NCBI GenBank assembly: GCA_016081115.2
Contig: JABTTQ020003456.1
Span: 930,001-994,000 of the forward strand
Direction of reading: 5' to 3'
Origin: Rehmannia glutinosa
Taxonomy: Eukaryota; Streptophyta; Magnoliopsida; Lamiales; Orobanchaceae
DNA: 64,000 bases
Part shown: piece after piece, positions 12,876 to 24,992 of the stretch
Layout of the letters: every line of letters starts with the position of its first letter
Position numbering within the stretch: position 1 is the stretch's first letter
Translations under genes and position numbers: made by a program
Notes under the pieces: model-generated
What the model was told of the DNA's origin: nothing
The model's database searches: none
Seen by the model: only the letters and a program-made list of their open reading frames with translations

Positions 12876-13870
12876 ATGGCAGATAATAGAAAACGTGGTC
12901 GACCTCGTGTCAATCGCGGTTATGAACCTCAACCGGAGAGGAATGAAAATCTAGAACAAGTACCAGAACCAGCTCCTGCGATGCCAGGGGATCAAACAGC
13001 AATGGCAATACAACAATTAATACAATATTTGCAGCGACAGAATAATCAACCGCAGAACCAGCCAAATGTGGCTCCGGCACACGAGGCTCAAGATAAAGTG
13101 TTAGAAAGGTTTCTACGTTTTGATCCACCAGTTTTTATAGGAGAGCCAGATGATGTAAAAGCCGAGAATTGGTTGGAGAAGATTGAAAGTATATTCGCTG
13201 CACTGGATTACACAGAAGAACAACGATTGACTCTTGTTGTTTTCCGATTAGAGGCAGCTGCACGTCATTGGTGGCGTACGGTGGATGAAAAATGGGAGAA
13301 TTTAGGCATTGAAAGAACATGGGACCATTTTGTATACGAATTCCGAAAACAATATATTCCCAGGTTGTCCGTGAGGCTCGTAGAGATGAATTCCATCGAT
13401 TGAGGCAGGATTGATGATGATGGCACAATATGAATCAATTTCATCGATTGTCTAAATATGCACCGGGATTGATAGCTGTAGAAGAAGATAAACTGCATAA
13501 GTTTACTCGAGGATTGAGAATGGAAATTCAGAAACAATTGCTATGTGTTGAGTTAAATACATATGATGAGGCTGTGAGGGCTGCAGCTAGAATTGAAAGT
13601 GGTCTAAATCGTTTGGGAAATCAGACCAAAGAACATCGATTAGTGTATCGAAGAAACTATTTGTTAAACCGACTCAGGGTAGACCACAGAAATTCCAGAA
13701 GACTGGACCGAGTGGTGTTAGAGGAAAAGGAAATCAGGTTCAAACTCTAACCTGTTCTTATTGTGGTAAACCAGGTCATACACTGGAGTCATGTTGGCGA
13801 AAAACTGGAAAGTGTTTAAAATGTGGTAGTGGGCAGCATCAAGTTAAAGATTGCCCTATAGCAGTTCCGA
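12876..13870 (+). pseudogene. gag of Tekay-like Gypsy (frameshifted)
   Basis: ATG at 12876 opens a frame with a basic N-terminus (MADNRKRGRPRVNRGYEP), a Q/N-rich segment and the capsid fold core (FDPPVFIGEPDDVKAENWL near 13120-13180). The frame is lost near 13403 and resumes at 13430. A CCHC zinc knuckle (CSYCGKPGHTLESC, then CLKCGSGQH) lies at about 13753-13855 in another frame. Gag packages element RNA into particles; the breaks would abolish this unless they are sequencing errors. Confidence 0.85.
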
Positions 13871-13949
13871 GAAATGATAATCCAGTGGTTGACACGGCTA
13901 AACTAAGAAATAAGAATGGAAATCGCCCCTAAGATGCAAGGTCGAGTGT

Positions 13950-16923
13950 TTGCATTGGCGGACAAGAAGCTCCGAGACAATCGGCGAGGTAGTGGAAGGT
14001 ACGCTTTTTGTATCTGGACACTTGGCTAAAGTTTTGATAGACCCTGGATCTACACATTCATTTGTTGCACCACATTTTACAAACAACTTGAATGCATGCA
14101 TGGAGCGTATGCCATATTGCTTGGAAGTTTTGACTCTTTGGGTGTTAGCCAAATAAGCGATGTAATATTTAATGCATGTGATGTCAAGATTGATGATGAG
14201 TGCTTTCGCAGATTTAGTTGAATTGTCCATATTAGATTATGATGTCATCTTGGGGATGGATTGGCTATGTAAACATCATGCTAACATAGATTGTCGCACA
14301 AAATTGGTGAAATTATGTATACCAGGAAGCCCATAGTTGAACCGGTAGGAAAAGCAAGAGTTAATTTAGCTCCCATTATTTCAGGTGATTAAAGCTAGAA
14401 AGGCTATTTATAAGGAGCTCAAGGATATTTGGCGTCCTTATTAATAAGCCTAGTGATAAAAAGGCTATTAATGAAGTACCCGTGGTATCGACTATCCGGA
14501 TGTTTTTAAATGTAACTAACTTCATTACCCCCGATAGGGAAATTGAACTCACTATTGGCATAATACGGAATCGCACCAATTGCAAAGGTGGCATATAGAA
14601 TGGCTCGCCGCGAACTTCAAGAACCGAAAGCTCAATTACAGAAGTTACTAGAATTGGGATTTATTCGTCCGAGTACTTTCCCGTGGGGAGCCCCGGTGTT
14701 ATTTGTCAAGAAGAAGGATGGATCATTGAGATTATGTATTGATTATCGAGGGCTTAATAGTGTTACTATTAAGAATAAGTATCCTTTGCCAAGAATAGAT
14801 GAGTTATTTGATCAACTTCAGGGAGCCAAGGTATATTCAAAGCTAGACTTGCAACAAGGATATCACCAATTAAAAATTAAAGAGGAGGATATACCAAAGA
14901 CAGCTTTCCAGATACGGTATGGACATTTCGAATTTGTGGTGATGCCATTTGGATTGACTAATGCTCCTGCAATATTTATGGATTTAATGCATCGAGTATT
15001 TCAACCTTATTTGGATCAATTTGTTGTTATATTTATTGATGACATACTCGTGTATTCAAAGTCGGAGATGGAGCATGAAAGTCACTTGAAGTCTGTATTA
15101 GAGACTTTAAGACAACACAAATTGTATGCCAAATTTAGTAAATGTGAATTTTGGTTGAAGGAAATTGCATTTCTAGGACACATAATTTCTGGTAGTGGAA
15201 TTGCAGTAGATCCATCAAAAGTTCAAACAGTTGTTGAATGGAAGAGACCAGAGACGGTAACGGAAATTAGAAGCTTCTTGGGACTTGCCGGATATTATCG
15301 TAGATTTATTAAGGATTTTTCCAAGATAGCAGGATCATTGTCAAGACTAATACAAAAGCAAGTAAAATTTGAATGGGACGAGAAATGTGAGTCGAGCTTT
15401 CAAGAATTGAAGAAAAGACTCACTACAGCACCTGTACTAACGTTACCAGAGGGATTAGAAGGATTTGTGGTTTATAGCGATGCATCTCGAGAAGGACTTG
15501 GTGCGGTATTAATGCAACATGGAAAGGTAATTGCATATGCCTCGAGGAAACTTAAACCTTATGAGGTAAATTACCCAACACATGATTTGGAATTAGCAGC
15601 AATAGTGTTTGCTTTGAAAAAGTGGCGACATTATCTATATGGTGCCGAATTTACTGTTTTTACAGATCATAAGAGTCTCAAATATTTATTCTCGCAGAAA
15701 GACCTGAATTTGAGACAAAGAAGATGGATGGAATTGATGGAGGACTATCATTTTGACATACAATATCATCCTGGCAAAGCAAATATCGTGGCAGATGCTT
15801 TAAGTAGAAAAACATATGTTGCCAGATTGATGATACGAGAATGGAAGTCTTTGGAGGAACTAAGTTATTGGAATCCTAAGAAAGTTGGAATTCAACTCTC
15901 ATGTGCCAACCTCTCTGTGAAACCAGATTTGTTGATTGAGATTCTATTATCACAACAGAGAGATCATAAATTTGGAGAATTTAAAAATAAAATGATACAA
16001 AGAGGGAAATCCGATTTTAAGTTAGGGGATGATAGTATTTTACGGTTTAGGAATCGCATTTGCATACCCCATGATGAGGACTTGAAACGTAAGATATTAT
16101 CAGAAGCTCATCACTCGAAGTATACAATTCACCCTGGAGGTAAGAAAATGTATCAAGATTTGAAAAGACATTTTTGGTGGGTGAATATGAAGAATCAAGT
16201 AGCCGAATTTGTTGCTAAGTGTTTAACCTGTCAACGAGTAAAGGCTGAACATCAGAGACCATCAGGATTATTGCAACCATTGGCCATTCCTGAGTGGAAA
16301 TGGGAAAAGATTACCATGGATTTTGTTACAGATTTGCCGAAAACACGAAATGGACATGATGCCATATGGGTAGTAGTGGATCGTTTAACAAAATCGGCGC
16401 ACTTTCTACCTATCAGAAAAACAGATAGTTTACAGAGATTAGCTCAAATATACATAAGAGAGATTATTAGACTTCATGGAGTTCCTGAAGATATTGTATC
16501 CGATAGAGATCCCGATTTGTATCTAGATATTGGAAGAGTTTACACGAAGGATTGGGAACAAAGTTAAGTTTTAGTACTGCTGCACACCCTCAAACGGATG
16601 GACAATCCGAGAGAACTATTCAAACTCTAGAAGATATGTTAAGAGCTTGTTCATTGGATTTTAAAGGTAACTGGGATTCCCACCTTCCTTTAGCAGAATT
16701 TGCCTATAACAATAGTTTTCAAGCAACTATTGGGATGGCACCATATGAGGCGTTATATGGAAGAAAGTGTAAATCACCCGTCCATTGGGAGATAGATGAT
16801 CAGTGGACTCCAAAAAAGAAGAGAGAGTCAGGAGATGCGGTACAAAGGATAGACTTGATCCAAGAAGCAATGGAAAAGGTGAGAATTATTAAGGAAAGAA
16901 TTCGAACAAAGACAAAGTCTTGA
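13950..16923 (+). pseudogene. pol of Tekay-like Gypsy: protease, RT, RNase H, integrase
   Basis: The protease active site reads LIDPGSTHSFV near 14033-14066. A long frame at 14588-16567 then holds RT (LDLQQGYHQLKI, MPFGLTNAP, catalytic FIDDILVY near 15036), RNase H (YSDASREGLGAVL near 15475, FTDHKSLKYL, then DALSR) and the integrase HHCC zinc finger and core (WVVVDRLTKSAHF). The frame shifts near 16510, apparently from one lost base, and the integrase goes on at 16552 (AAHPQTDGQSERTIQ, which includes the catalytic Glu region). Catalytic residues of RT and RNase H are intact. Confidence 0.92.
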
Positions 16924-16983
16924 GAGAAAAGCTATGCGAGATCACCGCATGAGAAAAGAATTAGAATTTAAAGTGGAGATGAA

Positions 16984-17436
16984 GTGTTTTTGCGATTATC
17001 ACCAAGAAAAGGGTTAATTCAATCAAAGAAAGGAGGGAAGTTAAATCCGAGATATATAGGGCCTTATAAAATTTTGGAAAGAATTGGAAGCTTAGCATAT
17101 CGTTTGGAGCTCCCACAAGCATTAGGAGGAATGCATAATGTATTTCATGTTTCACGCCTGAAGAAATATAATCCAGATCCAGAGCACATCATTACTGATG
17201 AAATTCCAGAAATAACTGAAGATCTATCTTATACAGAGCAACCACTACGGATTATTGATAGGAAAATCCGGGAATTGAGAAATAAGTGTATACCATTGGT
17301 AAAAGTGGTATGGCAGAAACATGATAAACCAGAGGAGGCCACTTGGGAGACTGAAGAAGAAATGAAAAGGAATTACCCAGAGTTATTCGAGAAGGAATTT
17401 GGAGGACCAAATTCTTTTAAGGAGGGGAGAATGTGA
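16984..17436 (+). pseudogene. integrase C-terminus and chromodomain-like tail
   Basis: Starts with the GPY/F-type module (LNPRYIGPYKILERIGSLAY) and ends with a chromodomain-like block containing IRELRNKCIPLVKVVWQ and EEATWETEEEM. In chromoviruses this tail targets insertion to chromatin. The stop codon sits at the very edge of the 3' LTR. The frame is out of register with the upstream integrase; GTGGAGATGAAG near 16972 looks like GTGGGAGATGAAG with one G missing. Confidence 0.85.
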
Positions 17437-20400
17437 GACCCAACCTCGGAGATCATTGTGATTATATCTAAAATAATTATATTGTATTTTGAACTCACGC
17501 TACGACTCTATGTAGTATAAATATATTTTGCGTTATTTAGTTTTACTTGCGATACTTCTAGTCGATTAAGTAGAATTCATGAATTATTATTTTTAGGAAT
17601 AGAACATTGTTAGCATTTTGACTATTTTAGAGGCGATAGTAATTCTTTTAGAAAATCCTAACCCGATACTTGTACTCATTGTCCGAGTTATTATTTTTTT
17701 TTTCCCACTCGAAAGAATCAAACACTACTCATTTTATTTATTTATTTTGCCTACTCAATTTTTTCCATAAGCTTATTATTATTACTCCTAAATTATAGTA
17801 AAACCTCATCATTATGATATTTTATTTTATTGCAATTAGCCACTATTCTTGACTTTTCAAAACTCTCATTGTTTGTTTTTCTTGATGGCCGAAATTATAG
17901 GATTGGTTTTGATATTTAAAAATACATCATTCCTCCTAATTGGACAACTATCCAAAGCCAGAACTTTTCAATATTAGCTTGGTGACTAAGTTACATTTTC
18001 ACCACATGATTAGTTGCTTGGCCAAGATTTTATCTTCATTTTTTTCTTTTTACCTTTTTTTTTTTGTATTGGCTGAAACTTTTAAAGGATAAGGAGGGTT
18101 CTTGATCCTTATCTTATCTTCCAACTTACTCAAAGAGATAAGGAAAAGAAGGAAACAAAAACATCTTTATCTCTTTCTCTCGTTAAACCCGACATCCAAA
18201 AATCAACAAATTCCTTCCAACTTTTATACCAAAAAAAACCTCAAATCATCCTAGTAAATCAGCCATACTAGTTAGACTAAGAAGAAAAGTTATTTCTTGA
18301 AGGACCGAGAGGCCAAAACTGGAATTAAGAGGAAGAAGTTGACCTCAATTTGGTCATCAAGTACCTAACGTAAGTTTAGAGGTTATTTGGAGGATTTTTA
18401 TGATTTAATTTGATGATTATGACCTTAAACTTTAGGTTCATGGTGATATTGTAGGGTTCTTTTGGAAGTGGAATTGAAGTAAGAAAGTTCCAAGTTTTGT
18501 AGAGGTGGGTAAATTTTTTGAAACAAAAGTCATTTATGGGTTGTTTATATTTATTTTTTTTTCAGAAAATTTAATTATCTTTGCATGAAACTAGTGTATA
18601 TTCATGTGTATGTATTGATTGGATTTTGTTATTTGTGAATTTTATGAATTATAATCTATTGGTGAATTTAATTGGAAAATTGAGTCTAATTGTAATAATT
18701 GGAAAACTAAAGGACTAAATTGAAATGTTAAAAGTTTGACTGTGGTACCTAACTAAAGTTTTAGTACTAAATTGAATGGATTATTAACAATTTAGGATTA
18801 ATCGTGATGACAACACAAAGCTTGAGGGCTATAGTAATGTTTTAAAAACAAATGAGGACTAAAATGAAATTTTCTAAAACTTGTTGATATAGAACTTAAA
18901 GTGGACTTAGAGGTTGGTGGATGATTACCAATCGATCATGGTTAAAATTTGTTAATTTTAATTTGTAAGTAGCTTGGACTAATTTTACATTAATTAAAAA
19001 AATGGATGTCAAATATAATTTGCTAAAACTAAAGGATGATTTACAATATAAAAAAAAAAAAAAAAAACCGCAACATGATATTACTATAGTTGCAGATTAA
19101 TTAAGTTATTTATAAAGAAAGAAAAAAACAAAGAATTGAAGAAAAGAAAATGAATTGTCAATTTAGACAATTTAGTGTCGATTACAAATCTTTGGTTTTC
19201 TCTTGTTAACCAAATTATGAACAAGTAAAATCCGAAAAGCTGATCTTTTAAGTGGAGATTGAATTGATAGATTAATTACATGATAACAATTTTAAATATT
19301 CAAATTATAAGCTACCTGGCCAATTAATCGTTTGATCAATTCCATATCATAAAGCGATGTTGTATCTCGACTATTTGCTTGGGCTGTAGCCCATTTTAAA
19401 TTGTTAGGTATGTTATTATGCTTGATTTGAGCATACGTGCCATTATCAAATGGATTGAATTGCCAAATTTGGTGTGATTAATAACTTGATGTGAAAGTAT
19501 ATAAGATTGAATTGGGGCCCAGTGAGGTGGGGAGTAGTCGTACCTAGATTGAGTAGGTCGCCTGCGGTCTTTGTGCGCTCTCCTGGTCCTAATCCCCACC
19601 TGAAGGACGGAGTGTCCAACAGCGAAGTGGGTCGTAGTATGGGTATATTAGGAATATGACGATCTCTGGGTTTCAGCCCACAGCTAAAGAGACGTCGAGC
19701 CTAGTGGGGAAGATATAAGGTAGTTTATGGCTTTAGCCAATATTGATTTGGGAAGATATAAGGTAGAATGGCATAGTGGTTGCCCGATCAACACCATCAT
19801 GACCATTAGTGTTCTTCAGATCCGTATTGTCAGCACTTGCGCGATGGAAATTGATAATTGTGTATATTTCGGTAAGATTACATGAGAATGTTAGTGGATG
19901 TGATGTTGAAAATATTGTGAACAAAATATTTATTTAACTGCACATAATTGATAAATTGCTTGTGTATACGATTTTCGTGCATAGTGTTTCACATAAGCAA
20001 TTATTCATTTTATAAATTCAACCCATGTACTTGCTCAACTTTGGAAATATAATCTTTGTATTTCATAAATATACCCACCATTCCCCCACTCCATCGAGCT
20101 CATTTTGCTCACCCCACATTTTCAAATATTTTTTTCAGAGGTGATAGACGACACACTGGAAAACAAGGAGTGAATATCCGCGTCAAAGTGGATCGCGGAT
20201 CTCTTATGGAGAGGTTTGCAAGACATGTAATAGGTTTAAACTATTTTGGGCTCGGATACTTAGTGTGGTTTGTAATTTAAGAATTTGTTACTTAGGATGT
20301 TTTGGTTTTAAGTTGATTTGGCTAGACTTAGATGTGTAATAATATCATGTAAATCTTTTTGGATGTTAGTATAATTTTACTATTAAGTTTTGACCTTTGA

Positions 20401-20440
20401 GTTGTACTGACGGATTTATGATGAAAATTAGGGCGTGACA
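17432..20440 (+). repeat. 3' LTR of Tekay-like Gypsy
   Basis: 3009 bp, directly after the polypurine tract at 17419-17431; it ends GGGCGTGACA before TSD TTTGT. It pairs with 9616-12647. Confidence 0.93.
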
Positions 20441-20445
20441 TTTGT

Positions 20446-21641
20446 AAGAGGTAAATATTTTTCTTTTTCAACCTTAAGCTCCTTATGCTCCTTTTTCAAA
20501 TTTTTGTATTTAACAATTAAATTTTGAAACTCAATTTGCAATTCATCAAAATCACATTGCAAGTCGTCAACTATGGAGGAAGTAGAAGAATTAGAGTGTA
20601 CCTCATTGTTTTCATAAATCATGGCCATGAGACTATGTTCGGTTTCTCCTTCCCTCATCGGTTGTTTCGAGTAGTTCATCCCATATTTTGACCTCCGCGT
20701 TTAGAGCCTTCTTTTTCGTGAAAGGCTTCTTTTTCTTTTGCTCCTCTTCATCGAGCTTTGGGCAATCGGCAATGAAGTGCCAGGTTTTCCGCATTTAAAG
20801 CAAGCATTATCTCTTGGTTTTCTCGCTTTATTTTTATTCACAAATTTTGCAAATTTTCGAACAAGTGCGGCCGTCTCCTCCTCCTCATCATCATTATCAT
20901 AGTATGCATTATTAGAAGAATAAGCAAGACCTTTAGGAATAATTTGCATACCCGATTGATTTATGGATGGTTTGGTATTTTTCCTCTCCTTGAGATAGAC
21001 TTCATAGATGAGGAGGTTTCCAATGAGCTCGTCAAACTTGAGTGTCTCAAGGTTTTGTGCCTCCGTGATGCTGTTACGTTTTTCGGACCATGAGCGGGAA
21101 GAGCATTTAATACCTTAGTCACTTTGTCTTCTTCGGAGATGACTTTACCAAGGGCCACAAGAGGATTGACAATATTATCAAGCCTTTCCACCATCTTGAA
21201 ATGTTTTCACCATCATGCATGTTAAAGTTTTCAAAGTCTTTAACAAGCATGGTCTTTTCTTGCTTGCTTGACCTTCTTAGTCCCTTCATAAATTGTCTCC
21301 AATTTTTCCCAAACCTCATGTGCCGACCTTATGCCTCTTATGCGATTATACTCGGTGAGCCATAAGAGAACAATGCAAAATATTTAAGGCCTTACCATTT
21401 AGAGAGAAAGCTTTTTGTCGTTTTCATCGAACTCCTTGAAAGGTTTAGGAGACAAGGTGCCATCCTCCGATTTCTTGGTTGGTTGATCAACTCCTTCAAT
21501 GACTACATTCCAAATATCGAACCCGCACTCTTGTAGAAAACACTCCATACGGTCTTTCCAAAATGCGTAGTTGTTGGCGTCGAATAGTGGTGGCTTGTTG
21601 GTGTAGGAGCCGGTGGTGAGATGAGCATCATGTGTAGCCAT
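20446..21641 (-). pseudogene. 5' part of Sirevirus gag
   Basis: Minus strand; the likely start ATG is at 21641 (MATHDAHLTTGSYTNKP), after the primer site. The capsid (UBN2/DUF4219-type) core follows: FDANNYAFWKDRM near 21590, then KMVERLDNIVNPLVALGK near 21190, then the first zinc knuckle CFKCGKPG near 20800 and a coiled coil ending KVEKEKYLPLT near 20445. It has at least three frame breaks. The second half lies at 9203-9610 beyond the Gypsy insertion. Confidence 0.82.
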
Positions 21642-21684
21642 GGATCTTTCCTCTTTACTCGGAAGCGAGCTAGCCAAAGAGTTT

Positions 21685-21696
21685 GGCTCGATACCA
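21685..21696 (-). other. primer binding site of the Sirevirus-like element
   Basis: Minus strand TGGTATCGAGCC, two bases inside the 5' LTR edge, close to the tRNA-Met complement TGGTATCAGAGC. It fixes the LTR boundary at 21699 and the element's orientation. Confidence 0.75.
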
Positions 21697-21698
21697 CT

Positions 21699-22985
21699 TG
21701 TAAGTCCAGTGGCTACAATAATCTAGAGGGGGGGTGAATAGATTATCCCGATTTTTCAGATTTTGCCCTCTTTTTCGAAAGACTCAAGCAAAGATGAAAT
21801 GCTAAGTGCGGAAAGTAAATAGCACGCGTCGATTTATAGTAGTTCAACCCACCTAGGGCCTAATCTACTACCACCCCAAAGATATCCAGGGATGGATTTC
21901 AAAAAAAAAAAAGATTTTATTAATTTACCAAAAATTAATACAACACCTGAGGATTACCACAACCTCTTTCACCACCTTGAGGATTACCACAACCTCTTAC
22001 AACATCTTGAAGATTACCACAACCTTCAAACAACACCTTGAAGATTACCACAACCTTCAAACACCTATCACCTAGATCACCCAAGTGTATTCTTACCACA
22101 AGAATACTCACAAGGATGTCTTGTGTTGAATGATGACCAAAAATCAAGATTACAACTCAATAATGATTGAAACAATATGAGTACAAGTGTAATCAAGAAT
22201 TGAAAGCCTAGACCTCAAATTTGTGCAAGTGAAAGTGCTAAGGCTAATACAACAAGATATATAAAAGTGTTTGCTTTGTTTGCTCTTTGCTTGTATGGAG
22301 TGTTGTGTCTTGTTGCTTGAATGAAACCTCTATTTATAGGAGAGGACTTGACTTTCATTTCCAGGACATTGGCTCCTCATTGGGGAGTGATTTCTGCAAA
22401 AGAAACCATTTAAAATGATCAATATAGTGTTAGAAATCAATCCCACAAAATAGGGAAAAGCTATCTGAAAAACGCGGATAGTTTCACGATAAACAGGGGT
22501 TCAACCGGTGCGCAGAGATAAGATTGAAATTGAATTCTGCGAATTTTTACATAGGGGACCGGTCGGAGGGTGCGACCGATCGCCCTTAGCCGTGACCGGT
22601 TGAGTCAAGATTTTACGAAAAGAGAAGATCGAACCAAGAGGGCTCCCAAGCACTGGGTCGCCAGGGGTCGACGGTCGCCCTCACCGGTCGCCCACCTGGT
22701 CGACCTGGCCGCCCTCTCCTTTTTTCTTACGTCCCATTTTTTGTTTTTAAAACTCAACTCAGTGCACGGGTTGCCTTATAGGGCGACGGGTCGAACTGAA
22801 ACAAATGTGTTGTCCAATTTGTTCATCGAAAATAAACTCCAAAAAATACTTGAAAGATAGTAAAAACATTTTAAGACGATCGGAAGTATTTAGACAACAT
22901 TTAGGGACATTGTTTTGGTTTAAAAACTTATTTGAACAAAATCGAACAAAATCATCAAAATCATGATAAAAACATTTATCTAACA
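21699..22985 (-). repeat. 5' LTR of the Sirevirus-like element
   Basis: 1287 bp; on the minus strand it starts TGTTAGATAAATG and ends CTTACA. It matches the solo LTR 24993-26459 (opposite orientation) over its length. It contains a tandem array (21949-22062) of about four ~28-33 bp units around GATTACCACAACCT, and a 'CGACCGGTCG' GC-rich block near 22560-22720. Confidence 0.85.
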
Positions 22986-23099
22986 TTTAAGAGGTTTCAT
23001 CCTCATTTGTAATTGACTAATTGTTGTCTTGCTTCTCCCAAATTGCAAGAACACATTTTCTCTCTTCATTTTGCAATGTATAACCATTTTTTTCTTGTA
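22986..23099 (+). repeat. 5' LTR of outer Copia, second part
   Basis: Continues the LTR interrupted at 4860 and matches 28989-29102 (GAGGTTT.ATCCT.ATTTGTAATTG and onward) up to TATAACCATTTT. The last ~12 bases diverge, so the exact LTR end near 23099 is uncertain. No clean primer site follows. Confidence 0.75.
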
Positions 23100-23342
23100 G
23101 TTGATAGTTTCAAAGAGATCGGAGCGTATCAAGTAGATCGGAGTAGTTCGATTCATATATTGGGGCATATCAGAGTAGATCTGAGCAGATCGGAGCAACT
23201 GGCAGCTTCATAGTTTTTGATGTTTGGGTAATCTTCCTTACTACTGTTTTCTGTCAAATATTTCGGGTTTGAATCTATTTTGTTTGTTTGGGTTTGGCCT
23301 CTTTTGTTGGTTTTGGTTGTGCTTGTTTGTTGGTAGTGCAAT

Positions 23343-24128
23343 ATGGCTTCTGAAAAGGATGATTCGTTGCAATCTATTGGTGTTCGATTGGATGGAAAAA
23401 ATTACACGTATTGGAGTTATGTGATAAAATTTTTTTAGGGAACACGGATGTGGAGTATCGTAAATGGTACTCAATCTAAACCTAAGAGTGAGAATAATGA
23501 CAAATATAATGAACAACTTGAGGCTTGGGAGGTTAATAATTCAAGATTATTACTTAGATTAATAATTTGCATTGTGATTCGATTGGTATGCAATTGGCAA
23601 AATATGACACCGCCAGGAAGTTTGGCAAAAGACTTAGAACAATTGTACACACAATCTAATTTTGCTAAACAATATCGAGTTAGAAATGGACATTCGAACT
23701 CAAATGAATGAGAAAGACATGAGTATTCAGAATTCTATTCGCAATGACAAATCTTTGGGACCAATTAGCTCGACGAGAATCGCAGAGCTTAGTGCATTTG
23801 CTCCTTATATTGCCCGACGTAATGAACAACGGTTGGTTCAGTTTCTTATGGCTCTTCGTGATGATTTTGAGTCTTTGTGTGGGAATATTTTGCATCGTAG
23901 TCCTCTTCCAACTGTTGATTCTGCGGGTCAATGAATTAATTCTTCGATGAAACACGTCACAAGTCTGCATCGATAAAGGGGATCCTTCCAACACCCGGTC
24001 CATCTGTCTTAGTTGTTCCAAACCGCCCATTCGTAAGTATCCGAATAAGCCAAATCCCAAGGTGTTGCTCAGGATGAATGTAGCTTTTGTAGAACTCCGG
24101 GTCATTGGAAGGCTCAATGTCCGAAGTT
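23343..24128 (+). pseudogene. gag of the outer Copia (broken)
   Basis: ATG at 23343. The start reads LDGKNYTYWSYVIKFF before a stop, the usual opening of Copia gag, followed by MWSIVNGTQSKPK and LEAWEVNN. A zinc knuckle, CSFCRTPGHWKAQC, lies at about 24075-24116. Several stops and shifts (near 23437, 23700 and 23934) inactivate it. Confidence 0.8.
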
Positions 24129-24347
24129 GATGAATCGATCACCTCGCGTACCCCATCCTCAATTTCCTCAACGTGGTCCTAGACCACCTCCATCGAATAA
24201 TATCGCTGTGTTTGTACCACCATCACCACCTACTCCCATTGCGGATAATCTCTACTGAGCGATTCTAGAAATTCCTTAGTCTTCAACCACATGCTATGTC
24301 TCTGCTGCAGGTTCATCGGCTCCGAGCTCCTCAGGTATATCTTCCTC

Positions 24348-24992
24348 TATTTGGTTATTAGACTCGGGGAGCTTCTCATCATATGTCCCCCAATGCGAGA
24401 ATCTTTTGTTTCTATTTCTCCTTCGAACTCGTATGGTTATGACCGCCGATGGCACTTTATGCATTTAGCAGTGTTGGTTACGTCATCTCACCACATGTGT
24501 CTTTACCTAGTGTTTATCACATTCCTCAACTTACTTTAAATCTTGTTTGATTTGGTCAATTATGCGATTCTGGTTATTCGTGACTTTCTCTTATGATTCT
24601 TGTCGTAATGTAGGATCCTCACTCCCATAAAGGCTGATTTGGACAGGCCGTAGGAGTGGAGGGTTATATATTTTGGATGAACTTCAAGTACCGGATGTTG
24701 CGGCAAAGATCTCTTTGTTGATTTGTCTTCTTTTCGTTGGGTCCATCTTCGCCCCGATTTTTATTTATGGCATTCTCGTTTGGGTCATGTATCTTTTTCT
24801 CGTTTGAAGTACTTAGCTCTCTTTGGATCTGTTAGGGAACTTGAAAACTCATGACATTTCTAGTTGTAAACTTGCTAAGTTTTCAACATTGCCTTTAGTA
24901 AAAGCATGTCCATTTCTACTTCACCATTCGATTTGATTCATTTCGATGTTTGGGGACCTTCTCCAATTGCCACAAAAGGAAGGTCTCGATAT
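24348..24992 (+). pseudogene. protease and start of integrase of the outer Copia
   Basis: The aspartic protease motif WLLDSG is visible at 24348, then one extra G shifts the frame before the SHHM part. The pre-integrase motif LWHSRLGHVSF is near 24765-24800, and the integrase N-terminal stretch FDLIHFDVWGPSP is near 24928-24965. The frame is cut at 24992 by the solo LTR. Confidence 0.8.

Larger units (their letters stand above)
9616..20440 (+). mobile_element. Ty3/Gypsy chromovirus (Tekay/Del-like), near complete
   Basis: Youngest element of the nest, inserted in gag of the Sirevirus copy with 5-bp TSD TTTGT (9611-9615 and 20441-20445). LTRs 9616-12647 and 17432-20440 begin TGTGAGACCC and end GGGCGTGACA. 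The primer site TGGTATCAGAGC (tRNA-Met) is 12652-12663 and the polypurine tract AAGGAGGGGAGAA is 17419-17431. The order gag, protease, RT, RNase H, integrase, chromodomain-like tail is diagnostic of Gypsy chromoviruses; 3-kb LTRs and tRNA-Met priming fit Tekay/Del. Frames are interrupted mainly by single-base losses. Confidence 0.93.
4861..22985 (-). mobile_element. Sirevirus-like Ty1/Copia element, split by a Gypsy insertion
   Basis: Lies on the minus strand inside the 5' LTR of the outer Copia, with 5-bp TSD TTTAA at 4856-4860 and 22986-22990. Its ends are TGTAAGTCC (plus strand, left) and ...TATCTAACA (right). Reading on the minus strand there are a 5' LTR (22985-21699), a tRNA-Met primer site (TGGTATCGAGCC, 21696-21685), gag with coiled coil and two zinc knuckles, integrase, reverse transcriptase, RNase H, a G-rich polypurine tract and a shortened 3' LTR. 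Without the 10.8 kb Gypsy insertion it is ~7.3 kb. Coding frames are broken. Confidence 0.85.

Noticed and set aside
21949..22062. repeat-spacer array resembling CRISPR
   Set aside because: Unit length drifts, spacers are repeats themselves, and the array is inside a plant retrotransposon LTR.
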